In this document: positions 1 through 10,573 of the stretch, piece after piece | Layout of the letters: every line of letters starts with the position of its first letter | Numbering within the stretch: position 1 is the stretch's first letter | Origin: Isoetes taiwanensis | Taxonomy: Eukaryota > Streptophyta > Lycopodiopsida > Isoetales > Isoetaceae | Length of the DNA stretch: 64,000 nucleotides | Assembly: GCA_021234155.1 (NCBI GenBank) | Contig: JAJEKV010000005.1 | Coordinates: 6,493,216 to 6,557,215 of the forward strand | Direction of reading: 5' to 3' | Notes under the pieces: generated by a model | Seen by the model: only the letters and a program-made list of their open reading frames with translations | Databases searched by the model: none | What the model was told of the DNA's origin: nothing | Position numbers and translations under genes: made by a program

Positions 1-183
1 ATGCAATCTAGTTATTTTCATGGATGCAAATTTATATAAAGCATTTTCTTTTTATGTTTTGTTTAGCAAAAAAAAAAAAAAAAGTTTGCGCATCTATTTG
101 GTCTGTTTTCGGACAGACATAGTATCCCTAGCTAGCAACAATGGCAGCCAATCATGCATTTATTTTGAGGGGCGCAAGCAATT

Positions 184-1110
184 ATGCATCCTTTTCTATG
201 GGTATGGGGACTGCATGCGGTCATGGCAGGGTTAGGGGGATGCACATGTGCACATAATCATGGGCAATGTGTTGGCGGTCGAAAAAGAGGCCCAGAATGG
301 GAGGTCGTGAAGAAGTTTGGTGAAAATGAGTGGCAATGTGTTTTTTGTGGATATTCATCCATAAATGGATCTGTAACCAGAATTTGAGCTTGCATTTTAT
401 CCCTTCTGTTGCGTCGATATACCAATCAGAGGGTGGGCTAGGGTCAATAGGGGTAAGTACGGGCGAGAAAAGAATGGCTGACACAGTTAAAATAGTAGAA
501 AGATAGATGACGCAACAGAAAGTTGACCAATGTTCAACAGCAACTGAAAAAGGTGCAATTGAAGGTCAAGGAGGCATTCTTATATGCCAGTCTGTCTCCA
601 CATGTCTTGAAACACAAGGCAATGAAAGAAGCATTCCAAGAAATTGCCAAAGCAGGACCGGCATTCAGGTTGCCTTCGTACAAGTATGCCAATAACAAGA
701 TAGTTGATGAAATACATGGGAAAATGGTTGAGAGGGTGCAGATGAAGTTGTGTCAGGTGATAGAAGATAGGTCGCTTCACTAGTGACTGACGTTGGAGCA
801 ACATAAACAAGAACCACCTCATAAACTCCACGATTGTATATCTAGGTGGCAGTGTGGTTTTGATGACTGTGGAGACCAAAACTGATCAGGTGACGGGAGA
901 TTGGATTTTTCAGAAGACAAAGGTTGTGATGGAGAGCTTTGGAGCAAATAGAATCTTTTAAGTCGTAATGGAATAATGCGTCGAAGTATAAGCTAGCAGA
1001 TGCAATGTTCGAGACAGAATTCGCAAGCTTGCATGCCACAAAGATAGATTCTCACACATACTTGGTTCTGTGCCGATCATACAAGTATAATATGGAGATG
1101 GTTATCGCAC
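184..1110 (+). pseudogene. hAT-type transposase remnant, 5' part (BED finger and DUF659-like region)
   Basis: This is a decayed DNA-transposon protein. Around 290-385 the plus strand encodes a BED-type zinc finger start: an aromatic W, then WQCVFCG with its paired cysteines, then the typical TRI before the expected histidines, where a stop interrupts. From 523 a second stretch (FRLPSYKYANNKIVDE and the following residues) resembles the DUF659 region that follows the BED finger in plant hAT-like transposases. After a stop at 781 the similarity continues through 790-1110 with further stops and shifts. BED fingers bind DNA and DUF659 is part of the catalytic region. The matching C-terminal dimerisation segment lies at about 3390-3480. 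No intact frame remains, so it cannot encode an active enzyme. Assignment rests on motif memory, not a search. Confidence 0.55.
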
Positions 1111-1812
1111 ACATATAAAAGACTTATGTTAAAGACTCATTTCAAATCAACGACCTTTTGGCTGCGAATCATTGACTCTTTTCAAGTGCACTATTGTCAT
1201 GATCATAAAGTTATGCCAACTATGTATGCCAAATGTCATTCATGCACCTATGCTAAATGCCATCCTACATGCTCTGCAAGTGGCACGCATTCACCTATGC
1301 TAGGTGGCGGCCATACACTATTGAAGATCATGCGATAAAACACTATACATAGAGGTGTTTGAGGATGATAGAACCATTTTGCATCAATACCAGTTACAAA
1401 CTTCAGCTTTTGTGTCTTGCCCTTGCTATTATTCATGTTTGTGATTTTCCTCGTCTTAGTGGTCTCAGTTATGTCTTCTTGCTCTTGATCTTGATAGTCC
1501 CAAGCATTCTACTTCTTATGTTTTTGCTTGTCCATTGGGCTCTTGTACATATTTATTATATTGTTACATTATATGGATTCTAGTTTCTTTGTATTTTGTA
1601 GCACGGTTTTAGTATCTTGCTCATAGGCTCATGATAGTTTGAAGTGGAATCCTTATTTATTTTGATTTAATACGAGAATTTTCTTTCATCATGGAGAATC
1701 AATTGGCGAATATTATGCAAATGCATTTAAGTACCCCCAATAAGCCAAACCCTCATAGAAATGATTGGACAGGAGACGTTTTGAAAAGGGATACAGAATG
1801 TTGTGAGATGTG

Positions 1813-2678
1813 TCATGAACCTACATGAAAACAAGGAAAATACGCGAAGAATACGCAAGAAATACAGAAGAAATATGTCAAGATCGGCAAAGAATCTGAT
1901 ATATAATGAAGAAACAAGAATACAATGGCCCGAAGACAAGCAAGAACACGAGAGAGATGCCCAGAAGGCTCAAGACTAGCGTTGAACCAGAGTAGTTTAA
2001 CAAGAAGGAGGTACCTCTATATATATAGGCCAATGGACATGATCTCGCCACTCCAATGGATGAGATCATGCTAAGTGTCACGATCCTATTCACAATGTGG
2101 GATATCTGTGAGGGTGGAGCCAAATAACAAGACGAATATGATTCAAGAAACCCCCAAACTCAGATCTAGTACCATTAAATTTCTCTGGCAAACTAATTTT
2201 AGGTTCTAATGGCCTTCTCCCAGAGCTAGAGGCTGATTTATGAGATGCAATCCATTCTCTGAGCTCTTTATTATCCAATTGCAACTGCTGACATACTTGA
2301 ACAACCCTGCTGGACTTGTTGTAATAAGGTTAAAACCTCCTCCATAGAGATGAAATCATCAAATATGAGCAAAAAAAATGCTTAGGATCAGAGCCAGCAA
2401 GAACTGGTAAGGGATTTTGGTTCAAACTATCATGAACCTACATGAAAACAAGGGAAATACGTGAAGAATATGCAAGAAACATGGGAGAAATATGTTAAAA
2501 TCGGCAAAGAATCTAATATATGATGAAGAAACAATAATACAATGGCCTGAAGACAAGCAAAAATGCGAGAGAGATATCCAGAAGGCGCAAGACTTGCACT
2601 GAACCGGAATGGCTTGACAAGAATTTCTAGGCCAACGAACAGGATATTGCCATTCCAATAGACGAGATCATGCCAACA
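1813..2678 (-). mobile_element. Small decayed LTR element with gag fragment, nested in the hAT remnant
   Basis: Two direct repeats of about 250-260 bp, at 1813-2074 and 2430-2678, share nearly every base from the start CATGAACCTACATGAAAAC to the end GAGATCATGC. Between them, on the minus strand at 2090-2284, is a gag-like segment (LPEKFNGTRSEFGGFLNHIR) typical of plant Ty3/gypsy Gag. The layout LTR - partial gag - LTR on the minus strand fits a short, internally deleted or non-autonomous retroelement. It interrupts the hAT remnant whose two halves flank it. Protease, reverse transcriptase and integrase are absent. Confidence 0.6.
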
Positions 2679-2761
2679 TGTAGGTTTTAGAATATTCTAG
2701 AACCTTCTGAAAATAGCCCTGCATATGGAAGGAGACGTGAGTGAATATCTTCAACAAGTAT

Positions 2762-2835
2762 TGATAGCGCACTTGGCAAAGTGTGTGACTCACAACTAGA
2801 AGGTTGCAAGTTTAAACCCTACCTTCTGCAACCAC
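2762..2835 (+). repeat. tRNA-like SINE head
   Basis: The stretch contains an A-box-like GATAGCGCACTTGG and, about 40 nt later, a B-box-like GGTTGCAAGTTTAAACCC, in the spacing of an internal RNA polymerase III promoter. It does not fold into a complete tRNA that I can verify (no clear acceptor stem), so I read it as a tRNA-derived SINE head or tRNA pseudogene. Confidence 0.45.
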
Positions 2836-2949
2836 CCTTTTGCATCCGTGTGATGACCATCTTTTCTACATATGAGTATAATGCTCATATGATATGAATA
2901 TCTATATGGTCATTACAAGGTGCAAGCAATCTTTCTGTTATGCCATTAA

Positions 2950-3780
2950 AAATCTAGATTCTTTAGAGGCAAGAACTTGCAAGGTTTGGAGGTGCTGGTA
3001 GCACTCAATTCAATCATTCTTGCATCGTGGCAAACCTACTGTGCCCTTTGATAATGCCAACAAGCACACAATACTGCTTTAGGACTTCCAAGTCCGATGG
3101 AAGAAGTCGTACAACGACCTTCATAGCGTTGCTCATGCCTTAGACCTACAAAACCATCATAGACTAGCATACAGATAAGGAGTGATGGGTTCGTTAAAGA
3201 AAGTTGCAAAAGTCTACTATCCCAATGGTCAGACTACAAGTTATTCATTGCCGAGTTAACCGAGTCTCAGAACCTAAGTGGAAGATGGGCAGATGAGGAA
3301 CTTCATGCCGCATTTGAGAGTCACAAGAAAGAACCCAACATGGAATTCTATGCATGATAGCAGACCCATTGGCAGTTATAGATATGTTATAGGCCCTTGC
3401 AAAGGCCCTTGCAATGACTATCCTCTCCTTGGTATCGTCAAATAGTGCGAGCGAGAGGAATTGGAGTGCCGAAAAGTACATATATAGTGTTAGCCGAAAG
3501 TACAGTGGACGTAGACAACTTCAAAGATAGTGAGGATGAGCTACTTGTCATAACTTTGCGACCTATGTTGATGCAGATATTCAGCGTATCCATTTTAATG
3601 ATGACAAAGATGACATAGAAAGCATATTCTCCGATGAGTTCGACGAGGACTTAACTACACAACATGATCCAGTTGACTCTCCAATGTCGATTGCAATATC
3701 AAACAAACAATGTGTAAGAAGAAACACGTCGAGAGGAAGAGGTTGTAGGCGAAAAGGCCATAGAAGGTTGAACTAATAAG
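2950..3780 (+). pseudogene. hAT-type transposase remnant, C-terminal dimerisation part
   Basis: At 3390-3480 the plus strand reads ALAMTILSLVSSNSASERNW followed by SAEKYIYS, a good match to the hAT C-terminal dimerisation motif (a run of A/L/S followed by ERNWS). Upstream, 2990-3240 holds further hAT-like but broken sequence. Downstream, 3590-3775 encodes a short acidic then basic tail (DDKDDIE, then RRNTSRGRGCRRKG) before a stop. Several in-frame stops show it is dead. Together with the BED part at the window start it defines one old hAT insertion of roughly 3.5 kb including its nested elements. I did not find its terminal inverted repeats. Confidence 0.6.
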
Positions 3781-5317
3781 CCAACACGCAAACGTGGAAG
3801 ACGACAAAACTTATGATGATAATGCAGACCAAGAAATGACGAATGAAGTGGATAAATATTTAGGGAAACGTAATCTAATCCCAGCCTCTTCAAAGAATGT
3901 AACCGTTATTTTCTCGTTAATGAAAGATAAATTTTGTCGTTTTGATCTTAGATCTCTCTATTTGTTATCTTTCACTTGCAAAATATAGTAACATGGATAA
4001 ATAATTCGAGAACAATCATCGACCTTAATGCCTTGAGGACCTTCTCCAGGACTACACGCTCCTGACTTACATTATTATTTGTACTTCCATTATTGTTTGT
4101 CCCTTCGCGTGTTCTGATCTCGAATACTAACTTGATGTTTATCTAAGCAATTTTGCAAATTCACAACGCACAATTGCAGCTTTCTATCTACAAAGGCTTC
4201 AGCCAGATTTAGATGATCACTTGATTCTCCTCATCTTTGACAAGCCCTAGTACTACTATCATGGACGTATGTTCAGAGTCAATCAGCGAAGCAGCACATT
4301 CCTCATTCAAAAAATCCTGCTGTAACTTCTCACTTTCAAAACCTTCTTCAATCATGAGATCCTGCTTTTGCTTTTTCTCTAACACTCTTAAGTCTTTTGC
4401 TTCTATTTTTGTCGTTCGTTTTAGGAAAACGCATTGTCCTAAAACACGGGTTCAAAATTTTTAAAAATTTAATAATTTTGAAGGCAATAATTTTAAATGT
4501 CAATAATTTTAGGGTTCTTTTCTTCGAGAGCTGCATACATAGGGCATACATAGGTGTATGCAAATACATTTTCTCATTTCAAAAAGTCAACGTACAATTT
4601 GCTTTGTATCTTTGGTCATATCGTTAAACACGTCTTCTCCTTCTGTCCTGATACAAAATTCTACTAGTTCCAGAAATGAATAAGAATAAGGAAATTTTCA
4701 TTCTTCATATTGATATAATTACAGTGGATGCTTAGCTAAAGATTCTAAAAGATAAATTAACGTTTTTTCAGTCCGCGAATACGTAATTGATTAATCAAAT
4801 TTTCGTACTAAATTCTTTTGCAGCAAACTAGCTTTCAATTGCTTTGTAGGTTCATTGAATAGAATACAAAAGATTGCATTCCTGTTACACTTCGTAGTTC
4901 GATCTACTTTTAGCACAATAGATGCATTTCATAATAGAATTACTTGGAAGATAGAAACCAGTGAGAACATAGCAGAAACTGTTGGACGCATGGAGACAAG
5001 CTAGGCAGTGATGTCTGATATTGGAAAAAAATGTTTAATATAGAGTGCTTTTCAAACTTTGGCTTGCTTAATGAAGTAGGATTAAGCTGCTTTTTCAAAC
5101 TTTGGCTTGCTTAATGAAGTAGGATCAAGCTGCTTCTCAAAACTGTCATATATGAAGCACCAATTCATGCATGTTCACCATGATCCCAAAAGATTGGACG
5201 ACCATATGGGTGTCTATATGGTTTTTGTTTATTCAAGTTCTAAGATGGTTAATTCTAGACCCTATACGAAGAGCCTACAAATAGAATTATAAGAACTCGC
5301 TGCAGCGCTCTTCATTG
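3781..5317. other. No gene recognised; one short tandem duplication
   Basis: AT-rich spacer between the hAT remnant and the Mpv17-type gene. The only clear structure is a 43-bp direct duplication at about 5051-5138, where the segment beginning TTCAAACTTTGGCTTGC occurs twice in tandem. Short ORFs here have no recognisable domain. Confidence 0.6.
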
Positions 5318-7433
5318 TTATGTTGCCTTAGAATCAATGTCATTTTTTCCTGCACCTACATCTGTATGAGTTGCAAAAGATAGATATACATTCCAAGCTA
5401 ATGCAATAACATTAGCTGCTGCAACCTGCAACACAGTACCCAACCATATATTTAAATAAGCCATCCATGTTTCTATGAAATCTCAACTAAATTAAGAGAA
5501 GTTTCAGTTTGGTCAAACACTCACCCGAAGTTGCTGCGGGACAAATAAGAAGTTCAAAAATTGAAAAGGTACCCATAGCTTCCAATTTGCTATCACAGCT
5601 GATGCCCAATCCTAAAAATCATTTTCTTGTTAGGATTATAAGATACATGAACAAGTGGAACAACATAAGACAGCATTCCATGCTGAAAAAGGAATACAAA
5701 TTTGATATGTTAAGTCGCCAACAACATGGCTATAATGACCAGTAGCAAGACCGCCACCTTAGTGCTCCGAAAAACACTCGCTGACATAGCTTGAGAAGCA
5801 GGACATGAGCTATAAGCTATTCTAAAAAGTTTTGACAATGCGATGTATCATTAGTTTAAGCGACTTGAGAAACATTGTTGCAATTACATGGGCAATTTTT
5901 AACTTCATTCTACATGGTAATTTAATGTTTTACGTGATAGATTCTGTCTTTATAGGATCTTAACGAGCCAGAAAAGAAAAATGATTATGACAGAAAACCT
6001 GCTGAAGTTTAGGCATAATATCTGCAGGCCGCCCCTCCAAAGTAAGCAATGCTGAGAAAAAGACAGCGATAAAAGCTGGAGAGAAAAGCAACTGCAAAAA
6101 CGAACTTGTAAATACAGCTTGTCCACATAACTTCCATATGTATATAAGTAAAATGCCTCACTGAACCTGATCAACAGCAAGTTGAAAAGAAGCTCCTGCA
6201 ACCCCTCCAACTCTGATTAATCTACTCAAATAAAGATACCTGCAAACACCTGCTGAAAAGAGTTAGTATTCATGCAAGGCAGAATCATTTAACTTAAATA
6301 AGATGTAAATCGAGAAGCCAAACTAGATAAGTAAAACTTCATCATGAAAAGGAAGGATAATTGAAACATTCCGTAAGCACAATCCTAAACCGTATAAGAA
6401 CCAGATACATGCCTTCAGTCTCAACGCGATTCTGAGAAACTATAGATGACAACACTTACTAGCAGTTATGCTTGCAATGAGTTGGAGAAGCGGTCCCATG
6501 GTTTAGCATTGGAACAAACTAGTATTGATCATTTTTGTCTGTCCTATCACTCAAAGATCTAAAGGAAAAAGGGAATTACCAGAAATGCAAAGCAGGTCCT
6601 ACTAGTACAAGACCAAGACTTGTAAATACTGATGTACGCCTCAAGTGGAGCTCATCCTTTTTTTCCACAATAAACTGCAGAACGCAATGTGGCTTTAGGC
6701 AGCTTTATTCACAAATAAGCGCTATTGCTTGTAGAATTTGACAAAAATTAAAATCATTCCCAAAGGACTAATGTTCCTGAATATTAAACATAAGCCACTG
6801 CAAAGACAACCATCAATGAACTTTACCTGGCAGAACAGGTCCCCAGCTAAAGTGAGGAATGCCGAAGTCAATCCTTTAGTTATAACAGGGTATTTGCTCA
6901 ACATATCCATATACCTACAAATCAAACCCAACTACGTCACTTACAAATTCTTGTTTCTGGCCTACCCAAATTGAATCAAATTATTCGCTTATATAAGGTG
7001 CTCACCAGGACCAAAAACTGAAATTTGAAGAACTGTCTTCGCTGCCATTTCCACTTCCTCCACCACCATTGTTACCTCCACCACCATTTTTATGTCCACC
7101 ACTACCAGTACCATCCATACCACTGTCGACACTGGAATACCTTTTCTGGAACGCAAGTGGAAAAGAAGAAAATCTACGCAAAACAAAAAAAGGTCAGAAG
7201 ACGAAAATGAGGAGGAATATAGAAAAGAATTTAAAAATGAGATGCTCGGACCCGCAGGCAATGGATATTGGTTGAAGCCCACATGCATGAAAATTCATTG
7301 GTAGAGTGGAGGGAGCAGGACGGGGAGCCAAAGACGAAGATACGATGAGGGTATGGAATGAGAAAAGAGGTCTTGTGGATATATGGAGGCGTTGTACTCC
7401 GGCAAAACGAGGTAGCAATACACAGGAAGCCAT
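5318..7433 (-). CDS. Mpv17/PMP22-family membrane protein, eight exons, intact
   Basis: Exons on the minus strand, each bounded by GT-AG and in phase: 7433-7252, 7173-7006, 6914-6827, 6674-6580, 6239-6167, 6091-5999, 5611-5525 and 5425-5318 (stop TAA). They total 894 nt, a 297-residue protein. The N-terminal ~60 residues are Ser/Arg-rich and low in acidic residues, like a plastid or mitochondrial transit peptide. A Gly/Asn-rich linker follows. The family core then begins (FWSWYMDMLSKYPVITKG, then TLAGDLFCQ) and includes LVLVGPALHFWYLYLSRL, FSALLTLEGRP, the WKLWVPFQFLNFLFVPQQLR block and a final VIALAWNVYLSF. Mpv17/PMP22 proteins are small four-helix proteins of organelle inner or peroxisomal membranes, implicated in channel function and organelle homeostasis. 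The Gly-rich N-terminus suits the plastid-predicted plant subfamily. I saw no defect. The start is the first ATG of the open transit-like region; the first intron (78 nt) is inferred from phase and splice sites. Confidence 0.9.
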
Positions 7434-7640
7434 CTCCAGGAGGATCTGGCGGGAGATAGGGTTTAGTTAGGGTTTAAGCTTTTTCTGAAGGCTCTCCGGG
7501 AACCTGCCGGAAAAAAACCGATTGTTCCCTGAAATAGTCGGATGCATGATATTTGGATTACCCAAAATTTTCCTCCCATAGTTTTCAATAGAAAAATCAT
7601 TCCTTACCTCGGAGTTTGCTCCAATGCTGCTCTTTTGTTA

Positions 7641-7753
7641 GGGGTAATGTTTGGGTGCAGGCCATTACACGGGGTAAGGCCACTGCCAGGTGGCCTTACC
7701 CCGCTCGCCAGGTGGACTTACCCCGCGTAATGGCCTGCACCCGAACATTACCC
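7641..7753. repeat. Long hairpin, ~38-bp arms
   Basis: The arms at 7641-7678 (GGGTAATGTTTGGGTGCAGG and on) and 7716-7753 are almost perfect reverse complements, with a GC-rich loop that itself contains two copies of CCAGGTGG. A transcript would fold into a strong stem. It abuts the terminal-inverted-repeat element that starts at 7757, so it could be part of a compound element or a separate MITE-like insertion. Confidence 0.75.
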
Positions 7754-7756
7754 ATT

Positions 7757-8963
7757 GAAATGTTAGGGGTAGGCCACATTTCGCACGTGTGGCCACATTT
7801 CGCACATTTTGGACTTCAGTCTTCGCGTTTTCGGCGAGCTTGGCGAGGTCGGCTATGGCGGTCCGTTAGCCGCTTGCCTTCCTTGTCCACTTTTTTGCTT
7901 GCTCCAGTCGTCTTTTGTGTGTTGCGGAGTTTTGGCGTTGTTTTTGGCGCTGACGCCTCGATTTTGTGATTTTTAGTGGCGTCTGCATCTTTGGTGTTGA
8001 TTCAACATTTTCTGACAGCATTTTCACAGGTTTAGCATGATTATCTTTCGATTTTGGCATGATTTTCCTGAAATGCATGCGTTCTAACATGTTTTTCTTG
8101 CAGATTTCGTCGGCTAGATGTACATGCAACAGTGGAGCATCATTTCTTGCGAAAGATCTTGATATCTTGGCAGACTGCAAAAAGATCCGTTGCCGTAGAA
8201 GATCCTCGCCGTAGAAGATCCGTCTCAAGGTAAGCATGGGGTTGGGAGTTCTATTCTTTAAATGACGGATTCATGGCTGCTGACATCTGCAGACAACAAT
8301 AACGCCTACTATAGTAAGACTTTCTTGTACTCACTTAGTTTTCTGGACTTTAGCTTTACTTTCTGAGTTATACTATAGCAGCTTCCTTGTTTCTTATTTT
8401 GATGGGGGCCATAGAGCTCATAGACGTGCAAATGCTTATAGCTAATGTTAATGCCAGAGCTTGAAGGCAAAAGCGGACACTTCCTGTGAGCGAATCAGCC
8501 AAGGAACAGGGGGTAAAAATGGTGGAGCTTTTTTGCGTTCTGGCGTTCTTTATTCTTTTCAGAGAGATGCTGGAGGCCTCCATAATTCTGTCTGTGATGC
8601 TGGCGTTGATGAACAAGATGGTGGAGGATGATAATAATCAAAGATTACAGATTGCGAAAGATCTTGATATCTTGATATCTTGGCAGCTTTTTGTAATGAA
8701 TTGTAGATTGCTTGAAGCACTGCAAATTTTGAATGGAAACTGATATAAAATTTTGGTGTATTCTATTGGTGAATTGTATTGTGAAGTTGAATTTAAATGT
8801 ATTATGAATTATATAATATATAGCTGGCACAAGCACTGCCAGATGGCACTAGCTAGAACAGTTAGCACTAGCACCCTGCCAGGTACGACGGGAAAGTCAT
8901 AGGAAAATTATAGGATGTAAGAATGATGATAATAAGAAGAAATGTGGCCTACCCTAACATTTC
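7757..8963. mobile_element. 1.2-kb terminal-inverted-repeat element carrying a gene fragment
   Basis: The left end 7757-7782 (GAAATGTTAGGGGTAGGCCA then CATTTC) and the right end 8939-8963 are reverse complements except for one missing G. Each end is also internally symmetric (GAAATGT ... ACATTTC). The inside is GC-richer than the flanks, contains a duplicated segment (GCGAAAGATCTTGATATCTT at about 8149 and 8653) and an FTR1-like coding fragment at 8486-8743. This layout is that of a Pack-type element: a non-autonomous DNA transposon that has captured host sequence. I could not identify a target-site duplication, so the superfamily is unknown. Confidence 0.55.
8486..8743 (+). pseudogene. FTR1-type iron permease, N-terminal fragment
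   Basis: From the ATG at 8519 the frame encodes ELFCVLAFFILFREMLEASI then ILSVMLALMNKM, a hydrophobic first helix with the acidic REMLE motif. FTR1/EfeU iron permeases carry a comparable RExLE motif in transmembrane helix 1, where it binds Fe(III). Only this first segment is present. The frame then runs into unrelated residues and stops at 8743, whereas complete permeases have about seven helices. It lies inside the terminal-inverted-repeat element, so I infer a captured exon rather than a functional gene. Similarity is from motif recognition; a chance hydrophobic ORF is possible. Confidence 0.4.
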
Positions 8964-9138
8964 GTTTCTATTAAGTGCAAAATTTCAATGCCTTCATCCG
9001 CTCCACCTCAAATGCACAAGTATTCACTCAGTTTTCTAAAAGGGCTAGTATTCATTTGAAGGTATCTGTCCGAATGGATAGTGCAAAAAAAAAGGAATAG
9101 GGTGCTTGCATGGAGAGTTGCCCTTCTAAGAGTTCCGC

Positions 9139-9885
9139 GTGTTAATATGGTTGTTTAGAGGAGACTTGTGTGTTTTTGGTTTTTTTGCGAAAATTCAAAA
9201 AGACAATATCTGTGGTATCGCGTTGAAGCTTACAAACAAGATGGGCTTTTCCAGGGGCAACAAAGCCTTCAGGTTGGGACATATAGATTTCTTCATGAAG
9301 ATGGCCATTAAGAAAGGCCGTTTTAACATCCATTTGCTGAATTTCAAAATCTTGTTGGGCTGCTAGAGCAAGGATGAGCCTGATAGAGGTGAGTTTAGCA
9401 ACAGGAGAAAAGGTCTCATCATAGTCAATGCGGGGCTGCTAAGAATATCCTTTAGCCACAAGTCTTGCTCTAAAGCGGGCGATAAAATTGTCTTCATGGG
9501 TTTTGAGTTTGAAGACCCAACGATAACCTATGGGTTTTCTGCCTGGTGGAAGTTCAGTGAGATCCCATACATGAGTAGCTTCCATTACGGCCATCTCTTC
9601 ATGCATAGCTTGGAGCCACTCTTGGGCATGAGGACCAGAAAGAGCGGATTTGACAGTCAAGGGTTCAATCAGTTCAGAGGAGAAATAGGCATGGGCGCAG
9701 ACTTCTTCAAGATCGTGAGACCACCAATCAGAGAAAAGAGTGTGAAGGGTAGATTTAGCGGTAAGAGCTTCAGGAAGATTGGAAGAAGCTGATTTCTGAG
9801 ATTTCCGGGACTGCTGGTATGACAGAAAACGATCATGGGCGAAGTGCGTGCAGATCTTCGTGGTGTAGGAGGGGATGCTGGACAA
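9139..9885 (-). pseudogene. copia reverse transcriptase, N-terminal fragment
   Basis: In 9885-9439 the motifs EWLQAMHEEM, TELPPGRKPIGYRWVFKLK and ARFRARLVAKGYS mark the start of the copia reverse transcriptase. A TAG follows GYS. The same frame resumes with the YDETFSPV block, MDVKTAFLNGHLHEEIYMSQ (the first catalytic Asp) and LVCKL, then breaks at about 9215 into unrelated sequence. The YxDD catalytic pair and RNase H are absent, so it has no polymerase activity. Confidence 0.88.
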
Positions 9886-9931
9886 GGCGGTAAGGACGGG
9901 AATGGATCAGGAGAGGATGCAACGGAAGGAG

Positions 9932-10573
9932 TCAAGAAGAAGAAGATGTCGATATGGGTGTTGCAGAAGGCTCGGAAGAGGAGGAGGCAGAAAGTGGCAC
10001 ATCTAATTCCAACCAAAGCACAGAGTCCTCAGGTTTTTGAAACATACCTCCAGCTGCATGGTGCCCAAATAAGCCCGTTGCCTCCATGCCAAGTTTATCA
10101 AAGGTGACGCTGCAGCTCTGGATCAGGCATTTGGTGGTGGTATCAATCAATCGATAACCTTTACTAGTGGTGCAGTAGCCCACAAAAACACATATGCGAG
10201 CATGTGGAGCAGATTTTGAGCGGATATCAGAAGAGATATGTGCATAGGCTGGACAACCGAAGACTTTGAGGTGGCTCACGTCAGGTTTGTGACCTGTCCA
10301 AGCTTCCTCTGGGGTCTTTCCAATAACTGCAACAGTGGGAGCACGATTTTGAAGGTATGCAGCTGTCATAAGAGCTTCTCCCCAGAAGTAATCAACAAGA
10401 CCAGCAAAGCGAACCATACTCCAGGCACATTCTTTCAGGGTTCGAATCTTGCGCTCAGCTACGCCATTTTGTTGGTGCTCATAAGACAAAGAAAGTTGAC
10501 GCTTGATTCCCTCTTGTTGCAAGACTTCAATAAAGGCTCCAAACAAGTACTCTTTAGCATCATCACAGCGCAT
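9932..10573 (-). pseudogene. copia integrase C-terminal part
   Basis: Continues the polyprotein after a frameshift. HQQNGVAERKIRTL contains the third catalytic residue (E) of the integrase D-D-E core. The region from KTPEEAWTGHKPDVSHLKVF to about FVGYCTTSKGYRLID is the conserved copia integrase tail. The segment after about residue 150 is the usual low-complexity Ser/Pro linker before reverse transcriptase. Confidence 0.88.

Noticed and set aside
2762-2835. Functional tRNA gene
   Set aside because: A and B boxes are present, but the acceptor stem cannot be closed.
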